A DNA stretch of 64,000 nt from Streptomyces lydicus (lineage in GTDB: Bacteria; Actinomycetota; Actinomycetes; Streptomycetales; Streptomycetaceae). The stretch covers positions 6,882,001 to 6,946,000 of the forward strand of contig NZ_CP017157.1 of assembly GCF_001729485.1 (NCBI RefSeq), written 5' to 3'. A program made the position numbers and the translations under genes. Positions 1-9,309 of the stretch are shown piece after piece; position 1 is the first letter of the stretch, and the number at the start of each line of letters is the position of its first letter. The notes beneath the pieces were generated by a model. That model saw only the letters and a list, made by a program, of their open reading frames with translations, searched no databases and was not told where the DNA came from.

Positions 1-928
1 GGCCCCCCGCCCGCTCCGCGAGCACCGCACCCTCACCGTCGCCACCGGCACGCTGAACGCCGAGTACGTGGCGCCGCTCCGGCTGGCCGTCGCGCGGGGC
101 GAGTTCGCCAAGGAGGGCCTGGACGTCCGGCTGAAGGTGCTGCCCACCCCGGAGGCACTGCCGCTGCTGGCCAGGGGCGAGCTGGACGCCCTGTGGGCGG
201 CGCCCGAGGCCGCCGTCGTCAACGGCGTCAACGGCGGCTTCGACATCCGCTGGGTGGCCGGCAACTTCTCCCCGGACCCGCGTTCCAGGAGCGGGCTGTG
301 GGTCCGGCTCAAGGACGGGCAGCGCGCCGCCACGGCGACCCTCGAAGGCACCCGCCTGGGCACCATGATCGGCAAAGGGTCCGTGATCATGTACCCGATG
401 ACCACGGCGCTCGCCGCACACCACGCGGACCTCGGCTCCGTCGTCTTCCAGCAGCTCGGCTCCTCCGACGTGCTGACCGCGCTCACCGGCGGCGGCGTGG
501 ACGCGGCCTGGCTGCTCGACCCCGTCTGGCGCCAGGTCGACGGCGACCGTGGGTACGCGTTCCTCGGCGGCCAGCCCCGGGGCGAGCCGCTCGGCGGCGC
601 CCTGTACGGCCCGAATCTGCTGCAGCGGGACCCGGACGCCGGGGTGGCCTTCCTGCGCGCCTACATCCGCACCGTGAACACCTACTTCGCCGGCGACTAC
701 AAGGCCGACCCGGCGTTCGCCGCCGAGCTGGCCCGGCTGCTCGGGGTCGACGGCAAGGTGCTGGCCGCGGTGCCGCCGCTGCGGATGGACTGGGAGATCA
801 GGAAGGGCACCACGGACCGGCTCCAGAGCGCCTACCGCGCGGCCGGTGTCACCAAGGGGGCGCCGCTGCCGGAGAACCGGCTCGTCGACCGCAGCCTCTA
901 CGCGGAGGCGGTCGGCCACCGGCCGTGA
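1..928 (+). CDS. ABC transporter substrate-binding protein (5' end outside window)
   Basis: Periplasmic-type solute-binding protein of the NMT1/THI5/SsuA-like class, the extracytoplasmic receptor of an ABC importer for a small anion, sulfonate, nitrate or thiamine-precursor-like ligand. The frame is open from base 2, and the residues before the first possible start (TLTVATGTLNAEYVAPLRLA) already form the first beta strand of the fold, so the gene begins upstream of the window and its lipoprotein signal is not visible. The usual GEFAKEGLDV and LLARGELDALW segments (ligand-site helix and lobe I) are present. It ends at TGA 926-928. The partner permease and ATPase genes would lie upstream. The substrate cannot be told from this part. 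Confidence 0.85.
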   Translation, partial: APRPLREHRTLTVATGTLNAEYVAPLRLAVARGEFAKEGLDVRLKVLPTPEALPLLARGELDALWAAPEAAVVNGVNGGFDIRWVAGNFSPDPRSRSGLWVRLKDGQRAATATLEGTRLGTMIGKGSVIMYPMTTALAAHHADLGSVVFQQLGSSDVLTALTGGGVDAAWLLDPVWRQVDGDRGYAFLGGQPRGEPLGGALYGPNLLQRDPDAGVAFLRAYIRTVNTYFAGDYKADPAFAAELARLLGVDGKVLAAVPPLRMDWEIRKGTTDRLQSAYRAAGVTKGAPLPENRLVDRSLYAEAVGHRP

Positions 929-959
929 CGGCCACACCCCCGGAGGCGACCGCACGACG

Positions 960-988
960 AAGGCCCGGATCCATGGGATCCGGGCCTT
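960..988 (-). terminator. Hairpin terminator 3' of initiator tRNA copy 2
   Basis: Near-perfect 12-13 bp inverted repeat (AAGGCCCGGATCC / GGATCCGGGCCTT) lying just 3' of the minus-strand tRNA at 999-1072. The outer A/T pairs give a short T run on either strand. The same element with one base change recurs after the other tRNA copy at 3225-3254. It can also serve the plus-strand solute-binding gene ending at 928. Confidence 0.75.
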
Positions 989-998
989 GGCCGTTGAG

Positions 999-1072
999 TA
1001 GCGGGGACAGGATTTGAACCTGCGACCTCTGGGTTATGAGCCCAGCGAGCTACCGAGCTGCTCCACCCCGCG
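999..1072 (-). tRNA. Initiator tRNA-fMet (CAT), copy 2
   Basis: 74-nt cloverleaf read on the minus strand, with anticodon loop CTCATAA. The anticodon stem has three consecutive G:C pairs (CTGGG / CCCAG), and the end of the acceptor stem is unpaired (C1 opposite U72). Both are hallmarks of initiator rather than elongator methionine tRNA. The T loop GGTTCAAATC is canonical. The 3' CCA is not encoded; the DNA reads CTC after discriminator A73. It is followed by the terminator at 960-988. The sequence appears identical over the tRNA to the copy at 3265-3338. Confidence 0.96.
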
Positions 1073-1195
1073 TCGGTGCCCCAACTCTAACCCCGGCCCG
1101 ACGACCAGCGCAAATTCCTTCCGGACGGCCCGGAAGCCGCCACCCGCGGGCCCCGCGACGCCCGGGCCCCGCACGGCCCCCGCCCCGCGCGGCCG

Positions 1196-3046
1196 CTACG
1201 CGCTGAGCTCGTCCTGCAGCGCCGTACGCAGCCGCGCCGCGCGCTCCGCCACCTCCGGCGGCCCCAGCTCGACGGCCCGCGCACACCAGCTCTGCGCCTC
1301 GGCGAGCGCACCGCGCCGCGCGGCGAGCAGCGCCAGCCGCAGGGCGGCCCGGCCGTGCCCGGACTCGGCGGCGCGCTGCCACCACAGGGCGGCCTCCGGG
1401 AGGCTGCCCTCGCGGGCCAGCAGCAGCCCGAGGTTGAAGGCCCCGTTGCGGCTGCCCGCCTCGGCCGCCGCGCGGTACCAGTTCGCCGCCTCGACGACCT
1501 CACCGCGGGCCGCCGCGAACATGCCGATCCGCACCTGGGCGCGGCGGTGGCCCTGCCGGGCGGCCCGCTCGTACCACTGCATGCTCTCGTCGTCCGCGGC
1601 CCGCTCGTCGTCCGCCGGGGCCGCGCCCGCCGCCGACGCCATGCGGTCCAGCAGGTCCGCGAGCCGGAAGGCCGCCTCGGCGCTGCCGCCGCCGGCCGCG
1701 CAGCGCAGATTGCGCTCCGCGTCCCGCAGCTCGCCGTCCCGCAGCTGCACGATGGCGACCTGGAGCGCCGCCTCGGTGTGCCCGGCCGCGGCGGCCCGCT
1801 CGTACCAGGAGTGCGCCAGCCGCTCCTCGCCGCGGCCCGCGAAGAGGATGCCGAGGTTGAACGCGGCGTCCACGCTGCCCGCCTCGGCCGCCTTGGAGAA
1901 CCACGGCTCGGCCCCCGAGGCGTCGCCGCGCTGCAGCAGCAGGATGGCCAGCGCGTTGGCGGCCTCCCGGTGGCCCGCGTAGGCGGCCCGCCGGTACCAC
2001 TGCTCGCCGCGGCCGGCCCGGCCCTGCCGGGCGCACAGCAGCCCGATGTTGTACGCGCCGTTGACGTCCCCGGCGTCCAGCGCGGCGCGGTACCAGCGCT
2101 CGGCGCTCTGCAGCTCGCCGCGCTCCGCGTGCAGCGCGCCCAGCGCGTTGGCGGCGTTGCCGTCACCGTCCTGGGCGGCGCGCCGCCACCACTCCGCGGC
2201 GCTCTCCTCGTCACCGGCGTCCCGCAGCAGGTAGCCCAGCGCACAGGCGGCGCGCGCCTCCCCGTCCTTGGCGGCGGAGAGGTACCAGCGGCCCGCCTCC
2301 TGGACGTCCCCGCGGTCCTCCAGCAGGCCACCCAGCTGCAGCGCGGCCCGGCGGTGCCCCCGCGCGGCGGCCTGGCGGTACCACTGCTCGGCCTCCTCCT
2401 GCTGGTTCAGCTCGCCGTACGCGGTGGCCGCCGGGCGGTCCGGGTCACGACCGTCCTCGATGAGCCGGGCGAGGCGGTACGCGGCCTCGCGGTGGCCGCG
2501 CTCGGCGGCGGCCCGGAACCAGCGCTCGGCGCCGATGTCACCGCGGTGCTCCAGCAGGTCGGCGAGGGCGTAGGCACCCAGGCAGTGCCCGGACTCGGCG
2601 GACTGGCGCAGCCAGTACTCGGCGGCCGGCTCGTCACCGCGCTCGCGGTGGTGCCGGCCGAGGGCGTGGGCGGCGGCCGCGGAGCCGGCGACGGCGGCGA
2701 TCCGCCACCAGCCGGCCGCCTCGTCCCCGTAACCGCGCTGATGGAGCAGGACGCCCAGGTTGTTGGCGGCGGCGCGGTCCCCGGCGGCGGCCGCGGAACG
2801 CAGGTGCGGTTCGGCGCCGTCGAGGTCACCGCGGCGCAGCAGCATCGCGCCGAGCGCGCTCATCGCGGCGGTGTCCCCGGCCTCGGCGGCCCGGCGGTGA
2901 CCGGTCTCGGTCACCGCTTCGGACGCCTCGGCGGCCTCCACGGCCTCCATCACGTCCATCTGCAGCTCGGATTCGCGCCCGTCGTCGGGCGCATGCACAA
3001 ACCGGTCCGTCTCCAACAACCTTGCCTTGTCCCCCATAAGACCCAT
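1196..3046 (-). CDS. Sel1/TPR-repeat protein, 616 aa
   Basis: Cytoplasmic solenoid made almost entirely of about sixteen roughly 36-residue Sel1-like (TPR-related) repeats, each with an A-A-x-x-L-G-x-L-L helix and a W-Y-x-x-A-A-x-A-G turn (for example GDRAAANNLGVLLHQRG near the N-terminus). Such scaffolds bind proteins; no catalytic domain, signal peptide or membrane segment is visible. The first 45 residues are non-repeat and charged. Start ATG 3046 is preceded by AGGTGA about 7 nt upstream; an in-frame ATG three codons later is an alternative. The gene lies between two initiator tRNA genes on the same strand. Its partner is unknown; a role tied to the tRNAs is not supported by anything in the sequence beyond position. 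Confidence 0.9.
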   Translation of the reverse strand: MGLMGDKARLLETDRFVHAPDDGRESELQMDVMEAVEAAEASEAVTETGHRRAAEAGDTAAMSALGAMLLRRGDLDGAEPHLRSAAAAGDRAAANNLGVLLHQRGYGDEAAGWWRIAAVAGSAAAAHALGRHHRERGDEPAAEYWLRQSAESGHCLGAYALADLLEHRGDIGAERWFRAAAERGHREAAYRLARLIEDGRDPDRPAATAYGELNQQEEAEQWYRQAAARGHRRAALQLGGLLEDRGDVQEAGRWYLSAAKDGEARAACALGYLLRDAGDEESAAEWWRRAAQDGDGNAANALGALHAERGELQSAERWYRAALDAGDVNGAYNIGLLCARQGRAGRGEQWYRRAAYAGHREAANALAILLLQRGDASGAEPWFSKAAEAGSVDAAFNLGILFAGRGEERLAHSWYERAAAAGHTEAALQVAIVQLRDGELRDAERNLRCAAGGGSAEAAFRLADLLDRMASAAGAAPADDERAADDESMQWYERAARQGHRRAQVRIGMFAAARGEVVEAANWYRAAAEAGSRNGAFNLGLLLAREGSLPEAALWWQRAAESGHGRAALRLALLAARRGALAEAQSWCARAVELGPPEVAERAARLRTALQDELSA

Positions 3047-3224
3047 CGTCGCATCACCTGTAACCCGCGTACACCTGGTATACCGCAGCCAGTGAGGTCA
3101 CTTCAGCGGTTTGTCGACTTCCCGACACGACGACATGTCAAACTCAAGCACACAGGTTCCCTACATGGGCCGCGCGACCCGGCCTGGACCAGGATCGAAC
3201 CGAAACGTATGACGACGCATGACG

Positions 3225-3254
3225 AAGGCCCGGATCCCATGGAATCCGGGCCTT
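3225..3254 (-). terminator. Hairpin terminator 3' of initiator tRNA copy 1
   Basis: Inverted repeat AAGGCCCGGAT / ATCCGGGCCTT around a CCCATGGA centre, directly 3' of the minus-strand tRNA at 3265-3338. It is almost the same sequence as the element at 960-988, so the tRNA and its terminator were duplicated as one unit. Confidence 0.75.
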
Positions 3255-3264
3255 TGCCTGAGAG

Positions 3265-3338
3265 TAGCGGGGACAGGATTTGAACCTGCGACCTCTGGGT
3301 TATGAGCCCAGCGAGCTACCGAGCTGCTCCACCCCGCG
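3265..3338 (-). tRNA. Initiator tRNA-fMet (CAT), copy 1
   Basis: Same 74-nt initiator tRNA as at 999-1072: anticodon CAT, GGG:CCC anticodon-stem pairs, C1 opposite U72, no encoded CCA. It is transcribed on the minus strand, upstream of the Sel1-repeat gene, and followed by its own terminator. Two initiator tRNA genes per chromosome are usual for streptomycetes; here they are 2.27 kb apart in direct orientation. Confidence 0.96.
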
Positions 3339-3448
3339 TCGTTGTGCCCTTAACGTATCACGGTGCCGGGCCGCCCCCGCACCGCCCTGGCCGCGCGGCC
3401 ACCGGTTCGCACCGGCGGCCGCACGGCCCGCGGGACGTCGCCGGCGGC

Positions 3449-6346
3449 TCAGCCGCCCGACTTGCCGGCCTTCTCGGATGCCTTGGCGGCCCGGTCCAGC
3501 GCCGCCTTCAGCTTCTTCTTGGCCTCGTCGTACGCCGCCAGGTCACGCCGCCCGAGAGCCTTCTCGCCGTCGTCGTACGCCTTCTCGGCGTCGGCCAGCG
3601 CCTGCTGCACCGTCTGGTCGGCCGGCGGCTGCTTGCCCGTGTCGCCGCCGGGCGGCTGCTCCGTGCCGGTGCTGGGCGCCTTCTTGCCGAAGACCACGTC
3701 GAGCGCGTCCTTGAGGGAGTCCTCCAGGACGGGCTTGTTGTCGCCGTAGCTGACCAACACCTTCTTCAGCAACGGGTAGTTGGTGTTGGCACCGCGCAGA
3801 TACACCGGTTCGACGTAGAGCAGCCCGCCGTCCAGCGGCACCGTCAGCAGATTGCCGTACTCGATTTCCGAGTCACCGAACTTCTTGAGGATGTTGAGCT
3901 CGTTGGCGATGACCGGGTCGGAGTTGAACTTCGACTGCACCAGCTGGGGGCCGGGCACCGGTGTCTCCGACGGGAGCTTCAGCAGTCTGATCCGGCCGTA
4001 GTCGCCGCTGGTGGCGTTGGCGTCGACCGACATGAACGCCCCGAGGTTCTCCCGTTTGTTGGGCGTGAACGTCGTCGTCAGCGAGAAGGACTGGTCCTTC
4101 TGGTCCGGCATCTTCATGCTCAGGTAGTACGGCGGCACCGCGTTGCCCGACTTGGTCGTCGGGTCGCTGGGGATCTGCCAGCGCTCGGAGCCGGTGTAGA
4201 AGGTCCCCGGGTCCGTGACGTGGTACGTGGTCAGCAGCTGGCGCTGCACCTTGAACAGGTCCTGCGGGTAGCGCAGGTGCTCCTTGAGCGAGCCGCTTAT
4301 GGCGCTCTTCTTCTCGACCGTGCCGGGGAACGCCTTCATCCAGGTCTTGAGGACCGGGTCCTTCTCGTCCCACTGGTAGAGCTTGACCGAACCGTCGTAG
4401 GCGTCGACCGTCGCCTTCACGGAGTTGCGGATGTAGTTGACCTGGTTCTGCTGGGCCACCACCGCCCGCTGCCCGTCGGTGAGCGAGTCGGCGGTGGTGT
4501 CGCCGAGCGTGGTGCGCGAGGCGTACGGGTAGCCGTTGCTCGTGGTGTAGGCGTCCACGATCCACTTGATGCGGCCGTCGATGACCGCCGGGTAGGCGTC
4601 GCCGTCGATGGTCAGCCACGGGGCGACGGCTTCGACGCGGTCCTTGGGCGTGCGGTTGTACAGGATCCGCGAGCCGTCGCCGATGGCGCCGGAGTAGAGG
4701 ATCTGCGGCTCCCCGAACGCCACCGCGTAGGCCGCGCGGTTGACGGGGTTGGACAGGCTGACGCCGCTGCCGCCCCGGTAGCTGTAGCTCTTCTCGCTGC
4801 CGTCGTCGGAGTAGTCCAGTTCCTTCTGGGGGCCGCCGACGATGGAGTACTGCGTGGTCTTCTCGCCGTAGTACACCCGCTGCTGGTAGTCGGGGAGCTG
4901 CCCCTTGGACGGCAGGTCCGACTCGGTGTACTGCGGGCCGCCGCCGTCGGCGGTCTCCGTGCCCTTGGCCGCGACCGCGCCGTAGCCGTGGGTGTACTTG
5001 AAGTGGTCGTTGATCCAGTTGTGCTCGGGGATACCGGCGATGTTCAGCTCACGCAGGCCGATCACGGTGTCCTGCTCGGCGCCGTCCCGGTCCTTGTACC
5101 GGTCGACGTCGAGGGTCGAGGGGAACTGGTAGTAGCCCTTGACCTGCTGCTGTTGCTGGAAGGCCGGCGAGACCACGTTCGGGTCGAGCAGCCGCAGACT
5201 GGCCGTGGAGTCGGCGTCGTCCCGCAGCCGCTGGCTGTCCGCCTTGCCGGTGGGCTTGTAGTTGCCCTTGTACGGCGTGACCTGGGAGTCCTGGATGTCG
5301 TACGCGTCCCGGGTCGCCTTGATGTTCTGCTTGATGTACGGCGCTTCCTTGGCCTGCTCGTTCGGCTGGACCTGGAACTTCTGCACGATGGCGGGGTACA
5401 GCCCACCGATCAGGATCGCGGAGAGCACCATCAGACCGAAGCCGATCACCGGCAGCTGCCAGGTGCGCCGCCACAGCGTCGCGAAGAACAGCACCGCGCA
5501 GATCGCCGCGATGAAGAACAGGATGGTCTTCGCCGGGAGGTAGGCGTTGGCGTCCACATACCGCAGGCCCGTCCAGTTATCGGCCGACTTCAGGCCGCTG
5601 GACTTGACCGCGAGTCCGTACCGGTCGAGCCAGTACGCGATCGCCTTCAGCGAGACGAACAGGCCCAGCAGCACCGACAGATGGCCGGTGGCCGCGGCCG
5701 TCGCCCGCGAACCCGGGCTCGTCAGCCGCAGCCCGCCGTAGAGGTAGTGCGTCAACGCCGCGGCGACCAGGCACAGCACGGTGCAGGCGAAGCCGAAGCT
5801 CAACAGGAAGCGGTACCACGGCAGATCGAAGGCGTAGAACGCGACGTCCATGCCGAACTGCGGGTCCGTCTTGCCGAACGGGACGCCGTTGACCCACTGC
5901 AGCCACGTACGCCACTCACCGGAGGCGGAGGCACCGGCGATCAGCCCGATCACGGCGGTGATCGCGATCAGCGCCCACTTCTTGAACGGCGCGATGCTCA
6001 TCCGGTAGCGGTCCAGGCTCTGCTGCTCCATGGACATCGCGCTCAGCGGCGGCCGCAGCCGGTGCGCCAGCCAGATGTTGAGGCCGACGGCCAGCGCCAT
6101 CAGCACACCGAAGACGGCGAAGAGGCCGATCTTGGTCCACAGGGTGGTGGTGAAGACCGACGAGTACTTGACCGAGCGATACCAGAGCCAATCGGTCCAG
6201 AACCCCGAAAACATCACAAAGAGCATGGCCAGTACGGCCAGCACACCCAGTGTCATCAGCAGGGTCCGGATCCGCCGCGAAGGTCGGCCGACTCTGATCC
6301 GTGGCCCTGAGGGGCCTGAGCCGCGGTCCGGCATCTGGAAAGCCAA
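3449..6346 (-). CDS. UPF0182 family large membrane protein, 965 aa
   Basis: Conserved actinobacterial/cyanobacterial membrane protein of unknown function. The N-terminal third has about seven transmembrane helices (first near residues 24-44, then [33 protein letters not shown] and others). The rest is a large predicted extracytoplasmic domain, ending in a Lys/Ala-rich helical tail after a Pro/Gly linker with [15 protein letters not shown]. The open frame extends to 6412. I prefer TTG 6346, which has GAGGTG 6 nt upstream and gives an [11 protein letters not shown] start like relatives; ATG 6334 is the alternative. It is divergent from the PPA1309-like gene (6462), with a 115-bp shared promoter region. 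Mycobacterial relatives sit in the same neighbourhood. Confidence 0.9.
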   Translation of the reverse strand: MAFQMPDRGSGPSGPRIRVGRPSRRIRTLLMTLGVLAVLAMLFVMFSGFWTDWLWYRSVKYSSVFTTTLWTKIGLFAVFGVLMALAVGLNIWLAHRLRPPLSAMSMEQQSLDRYRMSIAPFKKWALIAITAVIGLIAGASASGEWRTWLQWVNGVPFGKTDPQFGMDVAFYAFDLPWYRFLLSFGFACTVLCLVAAALTHYLYGGLRLTSPGSRATAAATGHLSVLLGLFVSLKAIAYWLDRYGLAVKSSGLKSADNWTGLRYVDANAYLPAKTILFFIAAICAVLFFATLWRRTWQLPVIGFGLMVLSAILIGGLYPAIVQKFQVQPNEQAKEAPYIKQNIKATRDAYDIQDSQVTPYKGNYKPTGKADSQRLRDDADSTASLRLLDPNVVSPAFQQQQQVKGYYQFPSTLDVDRYKDRDGAEQDTVIGLRELNIAGIPEHNWINDHFKYTHGYGAVAAKGTETADGGGPQYTESDLPSKGQLPDYQQRVYYGEKTTQYSIVGGPQKELDYSDDGSEKSYSYRGGSGVSLSNPVNRAAYAVAFGEPQILYSGAIGDGSRILYNRTPKDRVEAVAPWLTIDGDAYPAVIDGRIKWIVDAYTTSNGYPYASRTTLGDTTADSLTDGQRAVVAQQNQVNYIRNSVKATVDAYDGSVKLYQWDEKDPVLKTWMKAFPGTVEKKSAISGSLKEHLRYPQDLFKVQRQLLTTYHVTDPGTFYTGSERWQIPSDPTTKSGNAVPPYYLSMKMPDQKDQSFSLTTTFTPNKRENLGAFMSVDANATSGDYGRIRLLKLPSETPVPGPQLVQSKFNSDPVIANELNILKKFGDSEIEYGNLLTVPLDGGLLYVEPVYLRGANTNYPLLKKVLVSYGDNKPVLEDSLKDALDVVFGKKAPSTGTEQPPGGDTGKQPPADQTVQQALADAEKAYDDGEKALGRRDLAAYDEAKKKLKAALDRAAKASEKAGKSGG

Positions 6347-6461
6347 GGTGCGCACCTCGAAGTTCGCTGTCGTGTGGAGCAGGCCCCGCGATCGTAGGAC
6401 CCACTGATGCAACTTACGAAGGCTTTACTCGGTTCCCGCTTTCCGGGGTGGACAAGGCACG

Positions 6462-7025
6462 ATGTTGAGCATGACCAACCTCCCCGTTGACGGCACCCCC
6501 CTCGCCGCCGACCCGCTGACCCGCGCGGTACTCGAAATCGACGAGTACGCCGCCGGGCTCGGCTGGGATCAGCCCGCCCGACTGTTCGCCCTCGTCGACT
6601 CCGCCAAGCTGCGCGCGCAGGAACCCTCGCTCGCCGCTCAGCTCGGCATCGACGACTCCACCACCGCTTCCCTGACCCCCGTGGAACAGGACGAGATCCC
6701 GGCCGAGGTGCCGCTGGACGAGTTCCTGGCCACCATCGCCTGGCCGGACGCCGTCGCCGGCTGCGCGCTGAGCGTGGAGCGGCTGATGCTGCCGCCGGCC
6801 GCCGAGGACTCCGAGCCCGCGGGCATGGACGAGGCCCAGCTCGCCAAGTGGGTCGCCGGGCATCCGGACCGCCAGGAGGTCCGCATGACGGTGGCCGTGC
6901 TGCGCGACGGCCGGCGCGAATCGGCGCTGCGGCTGCGCGAGAAGGACTCCACGGCCGAGGTGCTCACCGGTGCGGCGCTCGTGCCGGGCCTGGCCGAAGC
7001 CCTCGCCGCGACCTTCGAGAGCTGA
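6462..7025 (+). CDS. PPA1309 family protein, 187 aa
   Basis: Small acidic cytoplasmic protein matching the actinobacterial PPA1309-like family. The conserved parts are the N-terminal LTRAVLEIDEYAAGLGWDQP and the C-terminal RMTVAVLRDGRRESALRLR. No enzyme motif, signal peptide or membrane helix is visible and the function is unknown. ATG 6462 has AAGG about 6 nt upstream; ATG 6471 (MTNLPVDG) is an alternative. It is divergently oriented to the UPF0182 gene and convergent with the PDZ protease gene at 7113. Confidence 0.85.
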   Translation: MLSMTNLPVDGTPLAADPLTRAVLEIDEYAAGLGWDQPARLFALVDSAKLRAQEPSLAAQLGIDDSTTASLTPVEQDEIPAEVPLDEFLATIAWPDAVAGCALSVERLMLPPAAEDSEPAGMDEAQLAKWVAGHPDRQEVRMTVAVLRDGRRESALRLREKDSTAEVLTGAALVPGLAEALAATFES

Positions 7026-7112
7026 CCGGCGCTCCGCCCCCGCCGCGCCCCGAGGGGTGGCGGCGGGGCCCGCCGGACCCGCGTACGGAACCTCCGGGCC
7101 GGCGTACGGACC

Positions 7113-8210
7113 CTACGCCCGGCCGGCCGGGCTGCAGCTCGGCAGGCCGGCCAGGTCGCCCTTGCGGATCTTGTCCAGTGCCTTGACAGCGTCGCCGATG
7201 GTGTCGACCTTGACCAGGCGGAGCCCGGCCGGGGTGTCCTTCGCGGCGGTGGCGCAGTTGTCCTTGGGCGTCAGGAAGAACTCCGCGCCCTTGTCGCGCG
7301 CGCCGACCGTCTTCATCGAAATGCCACCGATCGGGCCGACCTTGCCCTTGTCGTCGATGGTGCCCGTACCGGCCACGAACCTGCCGCCGGTCATGTCCCC
7401 CGGCGTGAGCTTGTCGACGATGCCGAGCGCGAACATCAGCCCGGCGCTCGGGCCGCCCACATCGGCCAGCTTGACGTCGATGGGGAACGGGAAGGCGTGG
7501 TCCACGCCGGCCTGGATGCCGACGATGGCACGGCCGTCCGGGGCCTTCTGCGTCGTGATCGCCACCTGCTTCTCGCCGCCCGCGGGCTTCTTGCCCTGCT
7601 TCTCCGCCGCGGCCGCGACCTTGGCGGGGATGATCGTGAAGACGACCCGCTCGCCCGGCTTGTGCTTGGTCACGAACTTGGCGACGTCACCGGCCTGCTT
7701 GACCTCCGTGCCGTCCACCGCCTTGATCACGTCGCCGGCGTGCAGCCGCCCGTCGGCCGGCTTGTCCTTGACGACGGTGCCGACGACGGTCTGCGCGGCC
7801 ACCGGGATGTGCAGTTGGTTCAGGGCGGCCGCCTTGGCGCTCTCCTGGGACTGGCTGAACTCCTCGGCGTTCTCCTGGTCGGCCTGCTCGGCCGTCTGAC
7901 CCTCGGGGTAGAGCGTCTTGTGCGGCACCACGGCGTTGTCGTGGTCCAGCCAGCCGTAGACCGCCTCGAAGAGGTTCATGCGGTAGTCGGGGCCGGTGAC
8001 CCGGACGGTGGTCATGTTGAGGTGCCCGGTCGTCGGGTACGTCTTGCGACCGGAGATCTGCAGCACCGGCTCGCCGTCGTGCTCACCGAGCGTGTTGACC
8101 GTCGGGCCCGGCGACATCTCGGAGTACGGCACGGGAATCAGGACCCCGGCGCAGAGCAGCGCGATCAGCATCAGGGTCGAGGCGAGCAGCGTCGCGGTGC
8201 GGCGTGGCAT
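7113..8210 (-). CDS. Membrane-anchored PDZ / Lon-type (S16) serine protease, YlbL family, 365 aa
   Basis: One N-terminal hydrophobic helix (residues about 7-27) anchors the protein with its body outside the membrane. A PDZ domain (about 140-200) is followed by a Lon-like proteolytic domain with the catalytic Ser255 in GGPSAG and Lys300 in GGISMK, the Ser-Lys dyad of family S16. No ATPase domain is present, so proteolysis is ATP-independent, as in Bacillus YlbL. Substrates are unknown. ATG 8210 is preceded by AACCGGTTGTCATACC-like sequence with no strong ribosome site. It lies downstream of the small membrane ORF (8334-8525) and moaE, possibly in one unit. The mycobacterial orthologue also neighbours UPF0182. 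Confidence 0.9.
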   Translation of the reverse strand: MPRRTATLLASTLMLIALLCAGVLIPVPYSEMSPGPTVNTLGEHDGEPVLQISGRKTYPTTGHLNMTTVRVTGPDYRMNLFEAVYGWLDHDNAVVPHKTLYPEGQTAEQADQENAEEFSQSQESAKAAALNQLHIPVAAQTVVGTVVKDKPADGRLHAGDVIKAVDGTEVKQAGDVAKFVTKHKPGERVVFTIIPAKVAAAAEKQGKKPAGGEKQVAITTQKAPDGRAIVGIQAGVDHAFPFPIDVKLADVGGPSAGLMFALGIVDKLTPGDMTGGRFVAGTGTIDDKGKVGPIGGISMKTVGARDKGAEFFLTPKDNCATAAKDTPAGLRLVKVDTIGDAVKALDKIRKGDLAGLPSCSPAGRA

Positions 8211-8333
8211 GGAACGACAGTACGGGACGGGTATGACAACCGGCCCGCGGGGCCGTCCGTACGGGGCGCACAGCCGCCCGCCCTCGGGCCCGGCACGGGA
8301 CCGGCCGTGCCACCGCGTACGGACCGGCGAATG

Positions 8334-8525
8334 TCAGGCGGAGTCCGACCCGGCCCGGACAGGTTCGGAAGCGGGATGCTCTTTTTCCATCGCGTCCCGG
8401 AAACGGGCGTAGCCCGCGAGTTCCGCGACGTCCCCGGCCTTGCGGTTCCGCAGGGCCCAGCTGCTCCACGCCGCGGCGACCAGCCCGGCACCCACCGGAA
8501 TCAGCAACCAGAGGAGCGCACCCAT
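8334..8525 (-). CDS. Small membrane protein, 63 aa
   Basis: One N-terminal transmembrane helix (residues 3-22, LLWLLIPVGAGLVAAAW) followed by a charged tail RNRKAGDVAELAGYARFRDAMEKE. ATG 8525 has GGGAGG with 6-nt spacing, a strong ribosome site, supporting a real gene. No known domain; similar short proteins occur in other Streptomyces. It lies between moaE and the PDZ protease in the same orientation, with gaps of 180 and 123 bp. Confidence 0.75.
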   Translation of the reverse strand: MGALLWLLIPVGAGLVAAAWSSWALRNRKAGDVAELAGYARFRDAMEKEHPASEPVRAGSDSA

Positions 8526-8705
8526 CAGCGACCTCCCAACCCCTTGTACGACCGCGATCGACGAATAAGCAGATTAACCATCTACCAGGTCAACGCTTAT
8601 GCCAGGGGGCCGGTTACGCAACCGGGAACATCCGGAACGCAATGCACCGGTACGGCTCCGCGCCCGGGCGCTGATCCCCTGGTGCAGGGGCTTCTACCCG
8701 GAACT

Positions 8706-9188
8706 TCAGCAGGCTCCCACCCATTCCTCGGTTCCGTCCGAGAACGTCTGGTGCTTCCAGATCGGCACCTCGTGCTTGAGGTCGTCGATCATCCGCCGGC
8801 AGGCGTCGAACGCCTCGCCCCGGTGCGGGCAGGAGACCGCGACGACGACGGCCAGATCACCGATCCGCAGCTCGCCCACCCGGTGCACGGCCGCCAGCGC
8901 CCGCACGGGGAAGTCCGCGACGACCTTCTCGGCGATCCGGCGCATCTCCGCCACGGCCGTCGGGTGCGCGGAGTAGCCCAGGCCCTCGACGTCGGCGCCG
9001 TTGTCGTGCGAGCGGACCGTGCCCACGAAAAGGGCCGTGCCGCCGGCCGCCGCGTCACCCACCGCGGCGAACACCTCGTCCACGGACAGCGCGCTGTCGC
9101 GGATCTCCAGGAGCCGGATGGGGTCCGCCGCGGCCCGCTCACCGGGGTGGTCGCGGCCGGGGGTCGAGTCAGAAGGCGTGCCAGACAT
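8706..9188 (-). CDS. moaE: Molybdopterin synthase catalytic subunit MoaE, 160 aa
   Basis: Large subunit of molybdopterin synthase, which with MoaD converts cyclic pyranopterin monophosphate to molybdopterin. The fold signature runs from LFVGTVRSHDNG through the Arg-rich core (HRVGELRIGD, VSCPHRGEAFDACR) to the active-site segment KHEVPIWKHQ containing the conserved lysines. The open frame reaches 9287, but ATG 9188 has GGAGG 5 nt upstream and gives a family-like length. MoaD is not in this window; MoeZ, which charges MoaD with sulfur, is 30 kb away (38332-39510). Confidence 0.93.
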   Translation of the reverse strand: MSGTPSDSTPGRDHPGERAAADPIRLLEIRDSALSVDEVFAAVGDAAAGGTALFVGTVRSHDNGADVEGLGYSAHPTAVAEMRRIAEKVVADFPVRALAAVHRVGELRIGDLAVVVAVSCPHRGEAFDACRRMIDDLKHEVPIWKHQTFSDGTEEWVGAC

Positions 9189-9309
9189 GCCTCCATCGTG
9201 CCGTACGCGCACCCGCGGCGGAATGGCCGTTTCCACCGGTCGTCCCGCCCCCGGTATGGAGACTTCTCCAGCCCCGGAGGCCGTCACGGCCCGGCCTGCC
9301 CGGTGCCGC

